The notes: generated from the sequence alone by a model not told the origin. 11,245 nt of DNA from Ignatzschineria sp. (GCA_030151245.1 JASLEF010000166.1:1-11245); one strand, 5' to 3'. Positions 1 to 5,517 are shown, numbered from the stretch's first letter. Made by a program: numbers and translations.

Positions 1-688
1 AGTCGTGACGATTCCTTTGCAAATTTTTGCAGGCGACTTACATGGTCTTAATACTTTAAAACATCAGCCGATGAAAATTGCAGCGATGGAAGGTCACTGG
101 ACAAATAAAGGCTACGGAGCAACGCCTTTAGTGCTCTTTGCGTTACCTGATCAAGAGAATGAAAGCAATCGCTTTGAGGTCTCAATTCCCTTATTAGGTA
201 GTGTGATTTTAACGCACAGTTTAACGGCTCAAGTGCCGGCATTAGATGAGGTTGTTAAAGAGGATCGGCCGAATGTCCCCATTGTTTTCTGGGCATTTAG
301 AATTATGGTCGCACTAGGTGGATTGATGTTATTAGCTGCAGTGATTAGTCTTTACCAACGTAAAAAAGGCACATTTTATACCAATAAAAATTGGTTAACC
401 TTTATTGTCTGGATGGGACCTTCAGGATTGTTAGCGATTCTTGCTGGCTGGTTTGTCACAGAGGTAGGGCGTCAGCCTTGGGTCATCAATGGTTTACTCC
501 GCACAGCGGATGCCGTTTCACCTCATACAACATTACATATGAGCGTGAGTTTAATCGGTTTTATTCTAGTTTATAGTTTAGTGTTTATCACGGGCTATCT
601 CTATATGGTTCGCCTGATGAGAAAAGGCATCGATGACACTCGAACTACAGTAGAAACGCATAAAAATGTAGTTAAAGGAGAACAATAA
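1..688 (+). CDS. cydA: Cytochrome bd ubiquinol oxidase subunit I, CioA-like (5' truncated by window edge)
   Basis: This is the C-terminal part of the quinol-oxidising, haem-bearing subunit of a cytochrome bd oxidase, an inner-membrane terminal oxidase that reduces oxygen to water. The reading frame is open from the first bases, so the true start lies outside the window. Visible family motifs are GDLHGLNT followed by KIAAMEGHW in the Q-loop region, FRIMV (the Met near base 305 corresponds to the haem b558 axial ligand in the family), and GRQPWVINGLLRTADAVSP near the C terminus. The stretch between the FRIMV helix and GRQPW is short and lacks the long insertion of E. coli CydA. This places it in the short-Q-loop, cyanide-insensitive (CioA) group. 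The stop codon overlaps the cydB start (TAATG), indicating translational coupling. Identification is secure; cioA would be an equally fair symbol. Confidence 0.95.
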   Translation, partial: VVTIPLQIFAGDLHGLNTLKHQPMKIAAMEGHWTNKGYGATPLVLFALPDQENESNRFEVSIPLLGSVILTHSLTAQVPALDEVVKEDRPNVPIVFWAFRIMVALGGLMLLAAVISLYQRKKGTFYTNKNWLTFIVWMGPSGLLAILAGWFVTEVGRQPWVINGLLRTADAVSPHTTLHMSVSLIGFILVYSLVFITGYLYMVRLMRKGIDDTRTTVETHKNVVKGEQ

Positions 689-1695
689 TGACATTCGATT
701 TATCCTTTGTTTGGGCAATCGTCATCTTAATTGGTGTGGCTGTCTATATTGTAGCGGATGGTTTTGATCTAGGTGTCGGAATTTTACTGCCCTTTATTAA
801 ATCAGAAGCGGTACAAGATGAGTTTGTGGATACTATTTCTCCTGTTTGGGATGGTAATGAGACTTGGTTGATTCTTGGCGGCGCCGCATTAATGGGGGCT
901 TTTCCTTTAGCTTACGCAGTTATTTTAGAGGCATTTACCTTTCCGATTGTGGTGATGTTGTTAGCATTGATTTTGCGTGGTGTAGCCTTTGAATTTAGAG
1001 CACACTCGCCAGCAGGACATAAAAAAATATGGACCCTCTCTTTCATTATTGGTTCTTATATTGCGGCACTGATGCAAGGAATGATGGCTGGGGCTTTTTT
1101 AGAAGGCTTTATCATGGGGACAACAGCGCAAGGAACATACTTTTTTAATGGTTCAGATACGGATTGGATCACGCCATTTTCTCTCTTAACAGGGGTTGGT
1201 CTGATGGTAATGTTTGCATTGATTGGCATTTTCTGGGGAGCGATGAAAGGGCATGATGCGCTTAAAAATCGCGTGATGAGCTTTAAAAAGCCTATGATCT
1301 TGTTATTAGTTGTCGTTTTAATCACTATTATGATCGCAATGCTGCTTTCAAGTAAATTAATGCCTCTCTTAACGGGGATAAGACTCTATCTGGTTGTTGG
1401 TACGATGGTTACGATTGGGTTGATACTACTATTTCTTTTAAGAAGATCTATCAGTGCCGGTAAAGGTTTTTTATTAACAGTTTTTATAATGGTATGTGGC
1501 ATGGTGGGCTATACCTCACTATTCTTCCCCTATATCATCCCACCAAGCATCACGCTAGAAATGGCCTCCTCCTCCGCTTCTAGTCAGATGTTTGGTTTAG
1601 TGGGTACGCTTATCATGCTACCTATCATTATATTTTATTTAAGTTGGACCTACTTCGTCTTTAGAGGCAAGGTTGTTGCCGGAGAAGGTTACTAA
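688..1695 (+). CDS. cydB: Cytochrome bd ubiquinol oxidase subunit II (CydB/CioB)
   Basis: Second core subunit of the bd oxidase, an integral membrane protein that pairs with CydA. It is 335 residues, a normal length for CydB/CioB. Hallmarks are DGFDLGVG at residues 24-31, PVWDGNETW at 52-60, LRGVAFEFR at 96-104, and repeated hydrophobic helices through the whole length. The start is firm: an AAAGGAG ribosome binding site at 674-680 sits 7 bases before the ATG, which shares one base with the cydA stop. A strong intrinsic terminator begins five bases after the stop codon. The next small gene (1811) encodes a probable accessory subunit, so cydAB plus that gene form the oxidase locus. No frameshift or missing motif is visible. 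Confidence 0.96.
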   Translation: MTFDLSFVWAIVILIGVAVYIVADGFDLGVGILLPFIKSEAVQDEFVDTISPVWDGNETWLILGGAALMGAFPLAYAVILEAFTFPIVVMLLALILRGVAFEFRAHSPAGHKKIWTLSFIIGSYIAALMQGMMAGAFLEGFIMGTTAQGTYFFNGSDTDWITPFSLLTGVGLMVMFALIGIFWGAMKGHDALKNRVMSFKKPMILLLVVVLITIMIAMLLSSKLMPLLTGIRLYLVVGTMVTIGLILLFLLRRSISAGKGFLLTVFIMVCGMVGYTSLFFPYIIPPSITLEMASSSASSQMFGLVGTLIMLPIIIFYLSWTYFVFRGKVVAGEGY

Positions 1696-1699
1696 TATT

Positions 1700-1744
1700 A
1701 AAAGCCTTTCGATAAGGAAATAACCTCTTATCGAGAGGCTTTTT
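1700..1744 (+). terminator. Intrinsic terminator after cydB
   Basis: A 17-base left arm (1700-1716) pairs with 1727-1743 with only one G-T wobble, around a 10-base loop, and the right arm ends in five Ts. It lies between cydB and the DUF2474 gene, so it should cut most transcription before the small subunit gene. The inner part of the stem is TCGATAAG/CTTATCGA. Confidence 0.9.
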
Positions 1745-1810
1745 GAAAAATGATACGAAGGTTTCGTCTCTTGATATTTGTGAATAAACAAGATTCATTA
1801 GGAGTTAAAG

Positions 1811-1939
1811 ATGAATAATCCTACAAAACTAAAGAATTTCGGTTGGTTACTATTGCTCTGGTGTGGTGGTGTCACATCATTATTTGTTTTAGCGTATATT
1901 ATTCGTATTTTTATGACAATGGCAGGTCTAAAAAGCTAA
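1811..1939 (+). CDS. DUF2474-type small membrane peptide, probable accessory subunit of the bd oxidase
   Basis: A 42-residue protein, MNNPTKLKNFGWLLLLWC..., ending in MTMAGLKS. One membrane helix spans about residues 12-35, with a basic N terminus and a helix-flanking Arg at 32. The pattern of a Trp in the helix, GGV, and an R-xxM-xxxAGL tail matches the DUF2474 family, which is found directly downstream of CioAB-type bd oxidases and is thought to play a role like CydX in E. coli. The start is supported by AGGAGT at 1800-1805, 5 bases before the ATG. It lies 115 bases after cydB behind a strong terminator, so it must depend on read-through or on its own promoter; I see no convincing promoter at 1745-1800. 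A family match is likely; the exact function is inferred from location. Confidence 0.8.
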   Translation: MNNPTKLKNFGWLLLLWCGGVTSLFVLAYIIRIFMTMAGLKS

Positions 1940-2030
1940 TAATTAGCGCTTCTAAGGCACTGTTTTAATAGCTAGTAAAGGCTGTTAATCTCTAGGTTAG
2001 ATCAAATGATAAGCAAATAGAAACATAGTG

Positions 2031-2059
2031 TTGACAGTTGATGTGATAAACTATAAAAT
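2031..2059 (+). promoter_or_regulatory. Sigma70-type promoter of the tRNA-Met operon
   Basis: A consensus -35 box TTGACA at 2031-2036 is followed, after 17 bases, by TAAAAT at 2054-2059 (five of six match TATAAT). Transcription would start around 2066, about 10 bases before the first tRNA. No other promoter this good is seen in the cluster. Confidence 0.8.
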
Positions 2060-2075
2060 TCTCTGCAGTTGTTAA

Positions 2076-2152
2076 GGACATGTAGCTCAGTTGGTTAGAG
2101 CACAGCACTCATAATGCTGGGGTCGGTAGTTCGAATCTACCTATGTCCACCA
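2076..2152 (+). tRNA. tRNA-Met (CAT), first of three
   Basis: A 77-nt cloverleaf with encoded CCA. The acceptor stem GGACATG pairs with TATGTCC (last pair a G-T wobble). It has D arm TAGCTCAGTTGGTTAGAGCA, anticodon loop CTCATAA with anticodon CAT, variable loop GGGTC, and T arm GGTAG/TTCGAAT/CTACC. It reads like the E. coli elongator tRNA-Met in the anticodon arm and variable loop. The normal first pair G1-C72 and the absence of three G-C pairs in the anticodon stem argue against initiator tRNA. A lysidine-type tRNA-Ile2 is the other CAT possibility but fits the body less well. Confidence 0.93.
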
Positions 2153-2184
2153 TATTTAAGTTATAAAACACTTTAAAAGTTTAA

Positions 2185-2261
2185 GGACATATAGCTCAGT
2201 TGGTTAGAGCACAGCACTCATAATGCTGGGGTCGCTAGTTCGAATCTAGCTATGTCCACCA
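2185..2261 (+). tRNA. tRNA-Met (CAT), second of three
   Basis: A 77-nt cloverleaf with encoded CCA, 32 bases after the first copy. The acceptor GGACATA/TATGTCC is fully paired and the T stem is GCTAG/CTAGC. It differs from copy one by base changes that keep pairing, so all copies look functional. Confidence 0.93.
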
Positions 2262-2283
2262 CTAATAAATCATTGATTTATAG

Positions 2284-2360
2284 GGACATGTAGCTCAGTT
2301 GGTTAGAGCACAGCACTCATAATGCTGGGGTCGCTAGTTCGATTCTAGCCATGTCCACCA
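2284..2360 (+). tRNA. tRNA-Met (CAT), third of three
   Basis: A 77-nt cloverleaf with encoded CCA, 22 bases after the second copy. Acceptor is GGACATG/CATGTCC and T stem GCTAG/CTAGC. The T loop is TTCGATT rather than TTCGAAT, a single change at a variable loop position. The anticodon arm is identical to the other two. Confidence 0.93.
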
Positions 2361-2366
2361 TCTTAG

Positions 2367-2393
2367 AAAGCTCACTTTTTAGTGGGCTTTTTT
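2367..2393 (+). terminator. Terminator of the tRNA-Met operon
   Basis: Left arm 2367-2375 (AAAGCTCAC) pairs with 2382-2390 (GTGGGCTTT) with one wobble and a 6-base loop. It runs into a T tract and begins six bases after the third tRNA. Confidence 0.88.
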
Positions 2394-2687
2394 CTTGCCT
2401 GTTTTTCTGATTGGCGGGGAATTTGGCGGAACTCTTATTTCAAAGTTTATGATTGCTTGTATTGATACTGCGGCAATAGAAGATGATTCAATACATAAAG
2501 ATAAGCAACAAGTCCTCTAAAAAAGGCATGTAAAATAGCTATTTAAGCATTGTAATATGTGCAACACTGTTACGCTAATTCTTAGCGACTATACTTTACT
2601 TGTTGATTTTGCAGGATTTAAAGCTGAAGAGCAGTTTAAGCTTTTTGACTGGTCGGTCAAAAAATATATCATTTGATATAGCAATTA
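2394..2687. other. Intergenic region downstream of the tRNA cluster
   Basis: No supported gene. It begins with a short direct repeat of TTGGCGG (2411-2417 and 2423-2429). A 23-codon open stretch from the ATG at 2449 has no good ribosome binding site and resembles nothing I know. The palindrome at 2642-2663 is listed separately. Confidence 0.5.
2642..2663. promoter_or_regulatory. Inverted repeat resembling a TetR-family operator
   Basis: TTTTTGAC at 2642-2649 and GTCAAAAA at 2656-2663 are perfect inverted arms around TGGTCG. The core TTGAC-N6-GTCAA has the size and symmetry of many TetR-family operators. There is no TetR gene in the window, and the site lies 25 bases upstream of the -35 of the next gene. 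Operator function is inference. Confidence 0.35.
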
Positions 2688-2717
2688 TTGTACTCAATAT
2701 ATAGTAAGGCTTATAAT
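2688..2717 (+). promoter_or_regulatory. Possible promoter of the 60-residue gene
   Basis: A perfect -10 box TATAAT at 2712-2717 lies 18 bases after a weak -35 TTGTAC at 2688-2693. It would give a leader of about 18 bases before the ATG at 2743. Confidence 0.5.
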
Positions 2718-2742
2718 CTATGGGCTCGTGGGGAGTGAAGTT

Positions 2743-2925
2743 ATGTCAAATGTAGTTTTAAAAAATCGGGGTATGCAAGTGCCCGAGAGAAACAAAGGCA
2801 TTGTTGCACGTCCACGCCCAGCATTATCAACTAATGATCATAGCCATGCGAAACAAGTAGAAAAAGCTTTTAATCTTTGCTTTGAGAATAATAAAGATGG
2901 TTTAGAGCTACTAGCTAAGATTTAA
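2743..2925 (+). CDS. Hypothetical protein, 60 residues
   Basis: I do not recognise this protein. It starts MSNVVLKNRGMQVPERN and ends NNKDGLELLAKI. The first half is basic and Pro/Arg-rich (VARPRPAL at about residues 21-28), and the second half should form an amphipathic helix (AKQVEKAFNLCFENNKDGLELLAK). No signal peptide or membrane helix is seen. The ATG at 2743 is preferred over a GTG 15 bases upstream because GGGAG at 2731-2735 lies 7 bases before it. A perfect TATAAT box sits just upstream. It is a lone gene between the tRNA operon and a minus-strand zinc-ribbon gene. It is probably real, given the start signals, but could be the remnant of a longer gene. Confidence 0.6.
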   Translation: MSNVVLKNRGMQVPERNKGIVARPRPALSTNDHSHAKQVEKAFNLCFENNKDGLELLAKI

Positions 2926-2946
2926 TTAAATGCCGCAAGAAAGTAT

Positions 2947-2968
2947 AGACCTTTGATCAGGGCTTTTT
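2947..2968 (+). terminator. Weak candidate terminator after the 60-residue gene
   Basis: A short interrupted stem (AG-A-CCT against AGG-G-CT, one mismatch) around TTGATC is followed by five Ts. It begins about 20 bases after the stop codon. The stem is weak. Confidence 0.35.
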
Positions 2969-3181
2969 ATCAGTGGGTATCATTATTTAGAATGTCGTTT
3001 AAATCAGCTTTGTAGCAAGATAAATCCTTCTAGGCACGATAAAAGGCTTGCGATATACTTAAAGTTCCTGCTTTTACACTGGGCTCACAGGCGATTTTCC
3101 TGCCCCTATTTCAAATCTATTGCTAGTGAACAAAGCTGAAAAATGGTGTTTTTAAAGATCCACTCTCTTTCTAACGATTGT
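2969..3181. other. Intergenic, no gene seen
   Basis: No open reading frame with a start signal on either strand. A small interrupted hairpin (CAGG 3088-3091 with CCTG 3099-3102) has no T tract. I see nothing else of note. Confidence 0.5.
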
Positions 3182-3211
3182 AAAAATGAAAGCCTCCGAG
3201 TTACGGGAGGC
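3182..3211 (-). terminator. Terminator of the zinc-ribbon membrane protein gene
   Basis: Read on the minus strand, GCCTCC and GGAGGC arms (3192-3211, with a small bulge) are followed by TTTCATTTTT (3191-3182). It begins 11 bases after the minus-strand stop codon. Confidence 0.75.
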
Positions 3212-3221
3212 GGATTTTCTA

Positions 3222-3515
3222 TTATTTTTTATTTCTTTTTAAGGTGATAAAGTACACTAAAAAAATTAATAAAAGAGAGGCTATCAAGATTAATGAGACG
3301 GTCAGAAATTGATTTTTATGCCATAACCATTCGATTAAACCTTCGCTAGGGATATATCCTGTACTTTTTAAGTAGATAGCAGAGAAGAGCATTACCGCTA
3401 ATATGACTAGAAAAGCGATTTTGGCAAAAAGCGAAGCCTTCTTATTTGCACAAGGTTGGCAAAGTTTCAAATCATTCGGTTTTTGTGTTTTTTCACATTT
3501 CGGACACTGACTCAT
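3222..3515 (-). CDS. Small zinc-ribbon protein with two membrane helices
   Basis: A 97-residue protein. Cys4, Cys7, Cys19 and Cys22 (CPKC and CQPC) form a probable zinc ribbon at the N terminus. Two hydrophobic segments follow at about residues 29-47 and 68-92, and the protein ends in a basic tail KRNKK. Likely topology is an inner-membrane hairpin with the ribbon in the cytoplasm. The family is not one I can name, and the role is unknown. The ATG at 3515 is chosen because AGGAA lies 6 bases upstream; a TTG 27 bases earlier is possible but lacks a site. A short inverted repeat, GCTAA-N5-TTAGC at 3561-3575, lies in the upstream region and could be a control site. A terminator lies just after the stop. 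Confidence 0.75.
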   Translation of the reverse strand: MSQCPKCEKTQKPNDLKLCQPCANKKASLFAKIAFLVILAVMLFSAIYLKSTGYIPSEGLIEWLWHKNQFLTVSLILIASLLLIFLVYFITLKRNKK

Positions 3516-3744
3516 AGAATATTCCTTTTCTTTATTAGACAATGATCTTTGATACTGACTGCTAATCAGGTTAGCAATAAGCTACACCACTCATATTAGC
3601 TTCTTAATTACAAAGTTTCACTATCTAAACTTGTAACATCAAATTGGTATTGTGAAAACATTCCTCTGATGACACCCTTTCCCCAGTATTGAGAGGGGAT
3701 TAGCGTTCGCTTTATCATTTCTCAGTTTGCTTGGAATGTTCTCC

Positions 3745-3927
3745 TTAACAATTTCCTTTTTTAGCTTGCCCTGGAGGGCAGAAGTTCTTTGTACCACTGT
3801 GTTTATGACCTTTAGAATCAATTGTAACACCCTCTGAATCAATGACCATTCGATTCGGCAAATCAGCGCGAACAGTACAACCTGATAGAAGTGTGATGCA
3901 GGTAATCAATACAATATAAATTTTCAT
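3745..3927 (-). CDS. Small lipoprotein with C-terminal CPPGQAKKGNC motif
   Basis: A 60-residue precursor. Residues 1-16 are a typical lipoprotein signal (MKIYIVLITCITLLSG) with lipobox LLSGC and lipidated Cys17. Thr at +2 favours the outer membrane by the E. coli sorting rule. The mature part is only 44 residues, polar, and ends NFCPPGQAKKGNC, with two Cys (50 and 60) that could form a disulphide in the periplasm. Similar CPPGxAKKGxC endings occur in small exported proteins of other gammaproteobacteria, but I cannot name a function. The ATG at 3927 has AAGGAAG 6 bases upstream; a longer reading from 3975 has no ribosome site and would bury the signal peptide. A possible promoter (TTGTTT, 17 bases, TATATT) lies just upstream on the minus strand. 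Confidence 0.78.
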   Translation of the reverse strand: MKIYIVLITCITLLSGCTVRADLPNRMVIDSEGVTIDSKGHKHSGTKNFCPPGQAKKGNC

Positions 3928-3975
3928 AGAGGGCTTCCTTAGCAATATATTTTTATTTGTTTGCGAAAACAACAT

Positions 3976-4290
3976 AATTTTACATTATTCACTAGGTAGT
4001 TAAAGCTCTAAAAATTATTGTAAGATTTAGGTTCATAATTGATTGCTTTAAGTGTATAGAGTTATATATCCGAGAGTCTCATGCCATTGATGAGATAGCG
4101 CTTGTTTAAAATTTTTTATTTTTTCAGCCTCTTTTACCACTGTAGCCTTTTTATGCATAGTAAGAAAATATAGAGAATATTTGAAAAACAGGAAGACTGA
4201 AAAAGAAAGATAATTACTGATATGAAAATAATTTAATTTACATAATAGAGATATAAATATATAGTAATTAATCAACTATTCAGTAATATT
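3976..4290. other. AT-rich intergenic region upstream of the LEA-like gene
   Basis: Strongly AT-rich. A 75-codon open frame on the minus strand (4048-4275) is Phe/Tyr/Leu-rich at its start with no ribosome site, and I do not accept it. A CATAAT -10-like box at 4241-4246, with CTGATA at 4217-4222 (18-base spacer), could serve the gene at 4306. Confidence 0.45.
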
Positions 4291-4305
4291 GGAGTAATCA
4301 AAGTT

Positions 4306-4542
4306 ATGACAAAAACAACCGGAGATAAGCTTAGAGAAACACTGGTGAAAGGTGCTAATAAAGTAGGTGAGGTTACTGATTCAGTGATAGAGAAATCAAA
4401 AGAGACAAAAGATCATCTAAAGCATGAGCTACACGAGGATTCAGAAAAAGTAGCTCATAAGACAGGTGAGATTTTTCAGAAAGCAAAAGATAAAACTAAA
4501 GAATTTTCTCAAAAAATTAACGATAAGATCCAAGATTCATAG
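4306..4542 (+). CDS. LEA-like amphipathic helical protein, 78 residues
   Basis: The protein is almost entirely charged and polar: rich in Lys, Glu, Asp and Thr, with no Cys or Trp and no hydrophobic segment. Repeating patterns such as VIEKSKETKDHLKHEL and IFQKAKDKTKEFSQK have hydrophobic residues spaced for an 11-residue amphipathic helix, as in group 3 LEA and related stress proteins. It lacks the CsbD/YjbJ signature. The likely role, by analogy only, is protection of membranes or proteins under drying, osmotic or stationary-phase stress. GGAG at 4291-4294 lies 11 bases before the ATG, a rather long spacing. The stop is 30 bases before the yccJ-like gene, so the two are probably co-transcribed; the good ribosome site of the second gene lies in that gap. 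Confidence 0.75.
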   Translation: MTKTTGDKLRETLVKGANKVGEVTDSVIEKSKETKDHLKHELHEDSEKVAHKTGEIFQKAKDKTKEFSQKINDKIQDS

Positions 4543-4572
4543 GGCAAGCTTCTTAAAATCAGGAGATATAAA

Positions 4573-4803
4573 ATGAATGAACATAAAAAAGAGATTCATG
4601 AAATAAAATCTTGGGCAACTGCTCATGAATCGACATCCCTTGAGATTGCTCTTGCTATTTTTGAGCTAGCAAAAGGTGATGATGCTTTGGCTGAGAAAAT
4701 ATGGGAAGAAGCGCCAGATGAGGTCTTACCTTTAGCATTTTCAAAAACGGATGCGGATCATCTTTTCTGGGGATTGCAAAGAATCGATCGTCAGAATGTT
4801 TAA
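4573..4803 (+). CDS. yccJ: YccJ-family protein
   Basis: A 76-residue protein that aligns end to end, from memory, with E. coli YccJ (75 residues). Shared blocks are EIAxAIFE (residues 24-31), AEKIWEE (40-46), SDEVL-type PDEVLPLAF (48-56), KTDADHLFWG (58-67) and a final IDRQNV against IERKNV. YccJ has no known biochemical activity; in E. coli it sits beside wrbA and belongs to the RpoS general stress set. Here no wrbA is present, and the upstream partner is an LEA-like protein, which again suggests stress or stationary-phase use. Start: AGGAGA at 4561-4566 is 6 bases before the ATG. A terminator follows. Family assignment is strong; function is inferred. Confidence 0.88.
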   Translation: MNEHKKEIHEIKSWATAHESTSLEIALAIFELAKGDDALAEKIWEEAPDEVLPLAFSKTDADHLFWGLQRIDRQNV

Positions 4804-4859
4804 ATTTATGGATGTTTTATAATAAAACCATCGATAACATTTTTGATGTTATATCTAAG

Positions 4860-4889
4860 AAAAAAGCTCGCTTTATGCGGGCTTTTTTT
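4860..4889 (+). terminator. Terminator of the LEA-like/yccJ unit
   Basis: AAAAAAGCTCGC (4860-4871) and GCGGGCTTTTTT (4877-4888) pair with one wobble around TTTAT. The T run continues to 4889. The A tract on the left means it could also act on the minus strand. Confidence 0.9.
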
Positions 4890-5165
4890 ATGCTTTCTAG
4901 ACTAGCTGAGCTTTAGTGCGTTTATTCGTAAAAACTGGAAAGATGCCGGGATATGAAACGGGTATCAATTTAGCATGCAATGCACTGTTGGAAAGTTGTC
5001 GGCTTAGAGATTCCACTCTTAGTAAACAAAGCTTGAGCAGGTATTAATGAAGCTATAACAGACAACTTGATGACAGTTTTATGAGATAAATGAAATAGTT
5101 TTTATCCTACTTTATAAAGTTTATTTTAAAAGTCATCATCTTGTCATAAATATATGAAATAAGAC
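4890..5165. other. Intergenic, no convincing gene
   Basis: A 45-codon open stretch ends at about 5047, with an ATG at 4943 (MPGYETGINLACNALLESC...) but no usable ribosome site. I recognise no homologue; it may be a relic or chance. The rest is AT-rich with no hairpin of note. Confidence 0.4.
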
Positions 5166-5194
5166 TTGCCTTACTATAATCTTCTTGCTATAAA
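5166..5194 (+). promoter_or_regulatory. Candidate promoter of an RNA gene
   Basis: TTGCCT (5166-5171), a 17-base spacer and TATAAA (5189-5194) predict a start near 5200, exactly at the base of a 9-bp hairpin. A second, perfect TATAAT lies at 5175-5180 but lacks a -35 at normal spacing. Confidence 0.45.
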
Positions 5195-5198
5195 TAAA

Positions 5199-5517
5199 TC
5201 ACATACAGAGAGTGTATGTGACCCTAGTAGCTAGTTAAAAGGGGGTAACTGATACAACATTATTTTTGTAGTATAGAGTTTCAATCTAGCCACTTATTTG
5301 TCAATTGACCGAATAAGTGTATCTTAAAGAAGAAGAGTAGATAGGTGTGTTTCCCCTACCTAGAATTGAAGTAAATCTTAGTTTAGATGTTTGTTTTATA
5401 AGTAAGTAGTTTGGACCTTTCGACGTTTGGAAGGAATCATTTATTTTATAAAATTGGCCCTTATTTATTAGGATTTTCACATTCAACAGAGCCCGTTAAT
5501 CTAGCGGGCTTTTCTGT
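5199..5517 (+). ncRNA. Candidate structured non-coding RNA or long attenuated leader
   Basis: This is a stretch without plus-strand coding potential, bracketed by a promoter-like sequence and an intrinsic terminator. It opens with a perfect 9-bp hairpin (TCACATACA/TGTATGTGA, 5199-5221). Further on, TTCAATCTAG (5280-5289) pairs with 5360-5370 with one bulge. This encloses a hairpin at 5291-5319, where CACTTATT and AATAAGTG flank the palindrome GTCAATTGAC. A 6-bp hairpin (CCTTTC/GGAAGG, near 5417-5435) precedes the terminator. It does not match what I remember of tmRNA, RNase P RNA, 6S or SRP RNA, or common riboswitches. It could be an independent RNA, or a leader with an attenuator for the membrane protein gene at 5623. 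The 5' end is predicted only. Confidence 0.4.
5486..5517 (+). terminator. Intrinsic terminator with no coding gene upstream
   Basis: AGCCCG (5490-5495) pairs perfectly with CGGGCT (5505-5510) around a 9-base loop, followed by TTTTCTGT. Outer ACAGA/TCTGT (5486-5490, 5513-5517) could extend pairing. The nearest upstream gene already ends with its own terminator at 4889. Confidence 0.75.

Noticed and set aside
2076..2360. Reading the CAT tRNAs as initiator tRNA-fMet or tRNA-Ile2
   Set aside because: Initiator tRNA would lack the first acceptor pair and have three G-C pairs in the anticodon stem. The anticodon arm and variable loop match elongator tRNA-Met better than E. coli tRNA-Ile2, although lysidine-type identity cannot be fully excluded without a model score.
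2728..2742. GTG start for the 60-residue gene
   Set aside because: The GTG overlaps the ribosome site that clearly serves the ATG at 2743, and has no site of its own.
3516..3542. TTG start for the zinc-ribbon gene
   Set aside because: The AAGGAA site is correctly spaced for the ATG at 3515, and the nine extra residues look like translated leader.
3639..3842. 67-codon minus-strand frame
   Set aside because: It overlaps the lipoprotein gene in another frame and lacks a start signal.
4048..4275. 75-codon open frame on the minus strand
   Set aside because: Its first half is Phe/Tyr/Leu/Ser-rich, as expected for translated AT-rich DNA. It has no ribosome binding site at any start, and it overlaps the likely promoter region of the gene at 4306.
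4916..5047. Short frame ending in NLACNALLESC...SLSRY as a gene
   Set aside because: No usable ribosome site (GGAAAG directly abuts the ATG), no recognised homologue and only about 34-45 codons.
5301..5486. 61-codon minus-strand frame
   Set aside because: It begins at a TTG without a ribosome site, has no internal ATG start, and runs through the hairpins and terminator of the candidate RNA.
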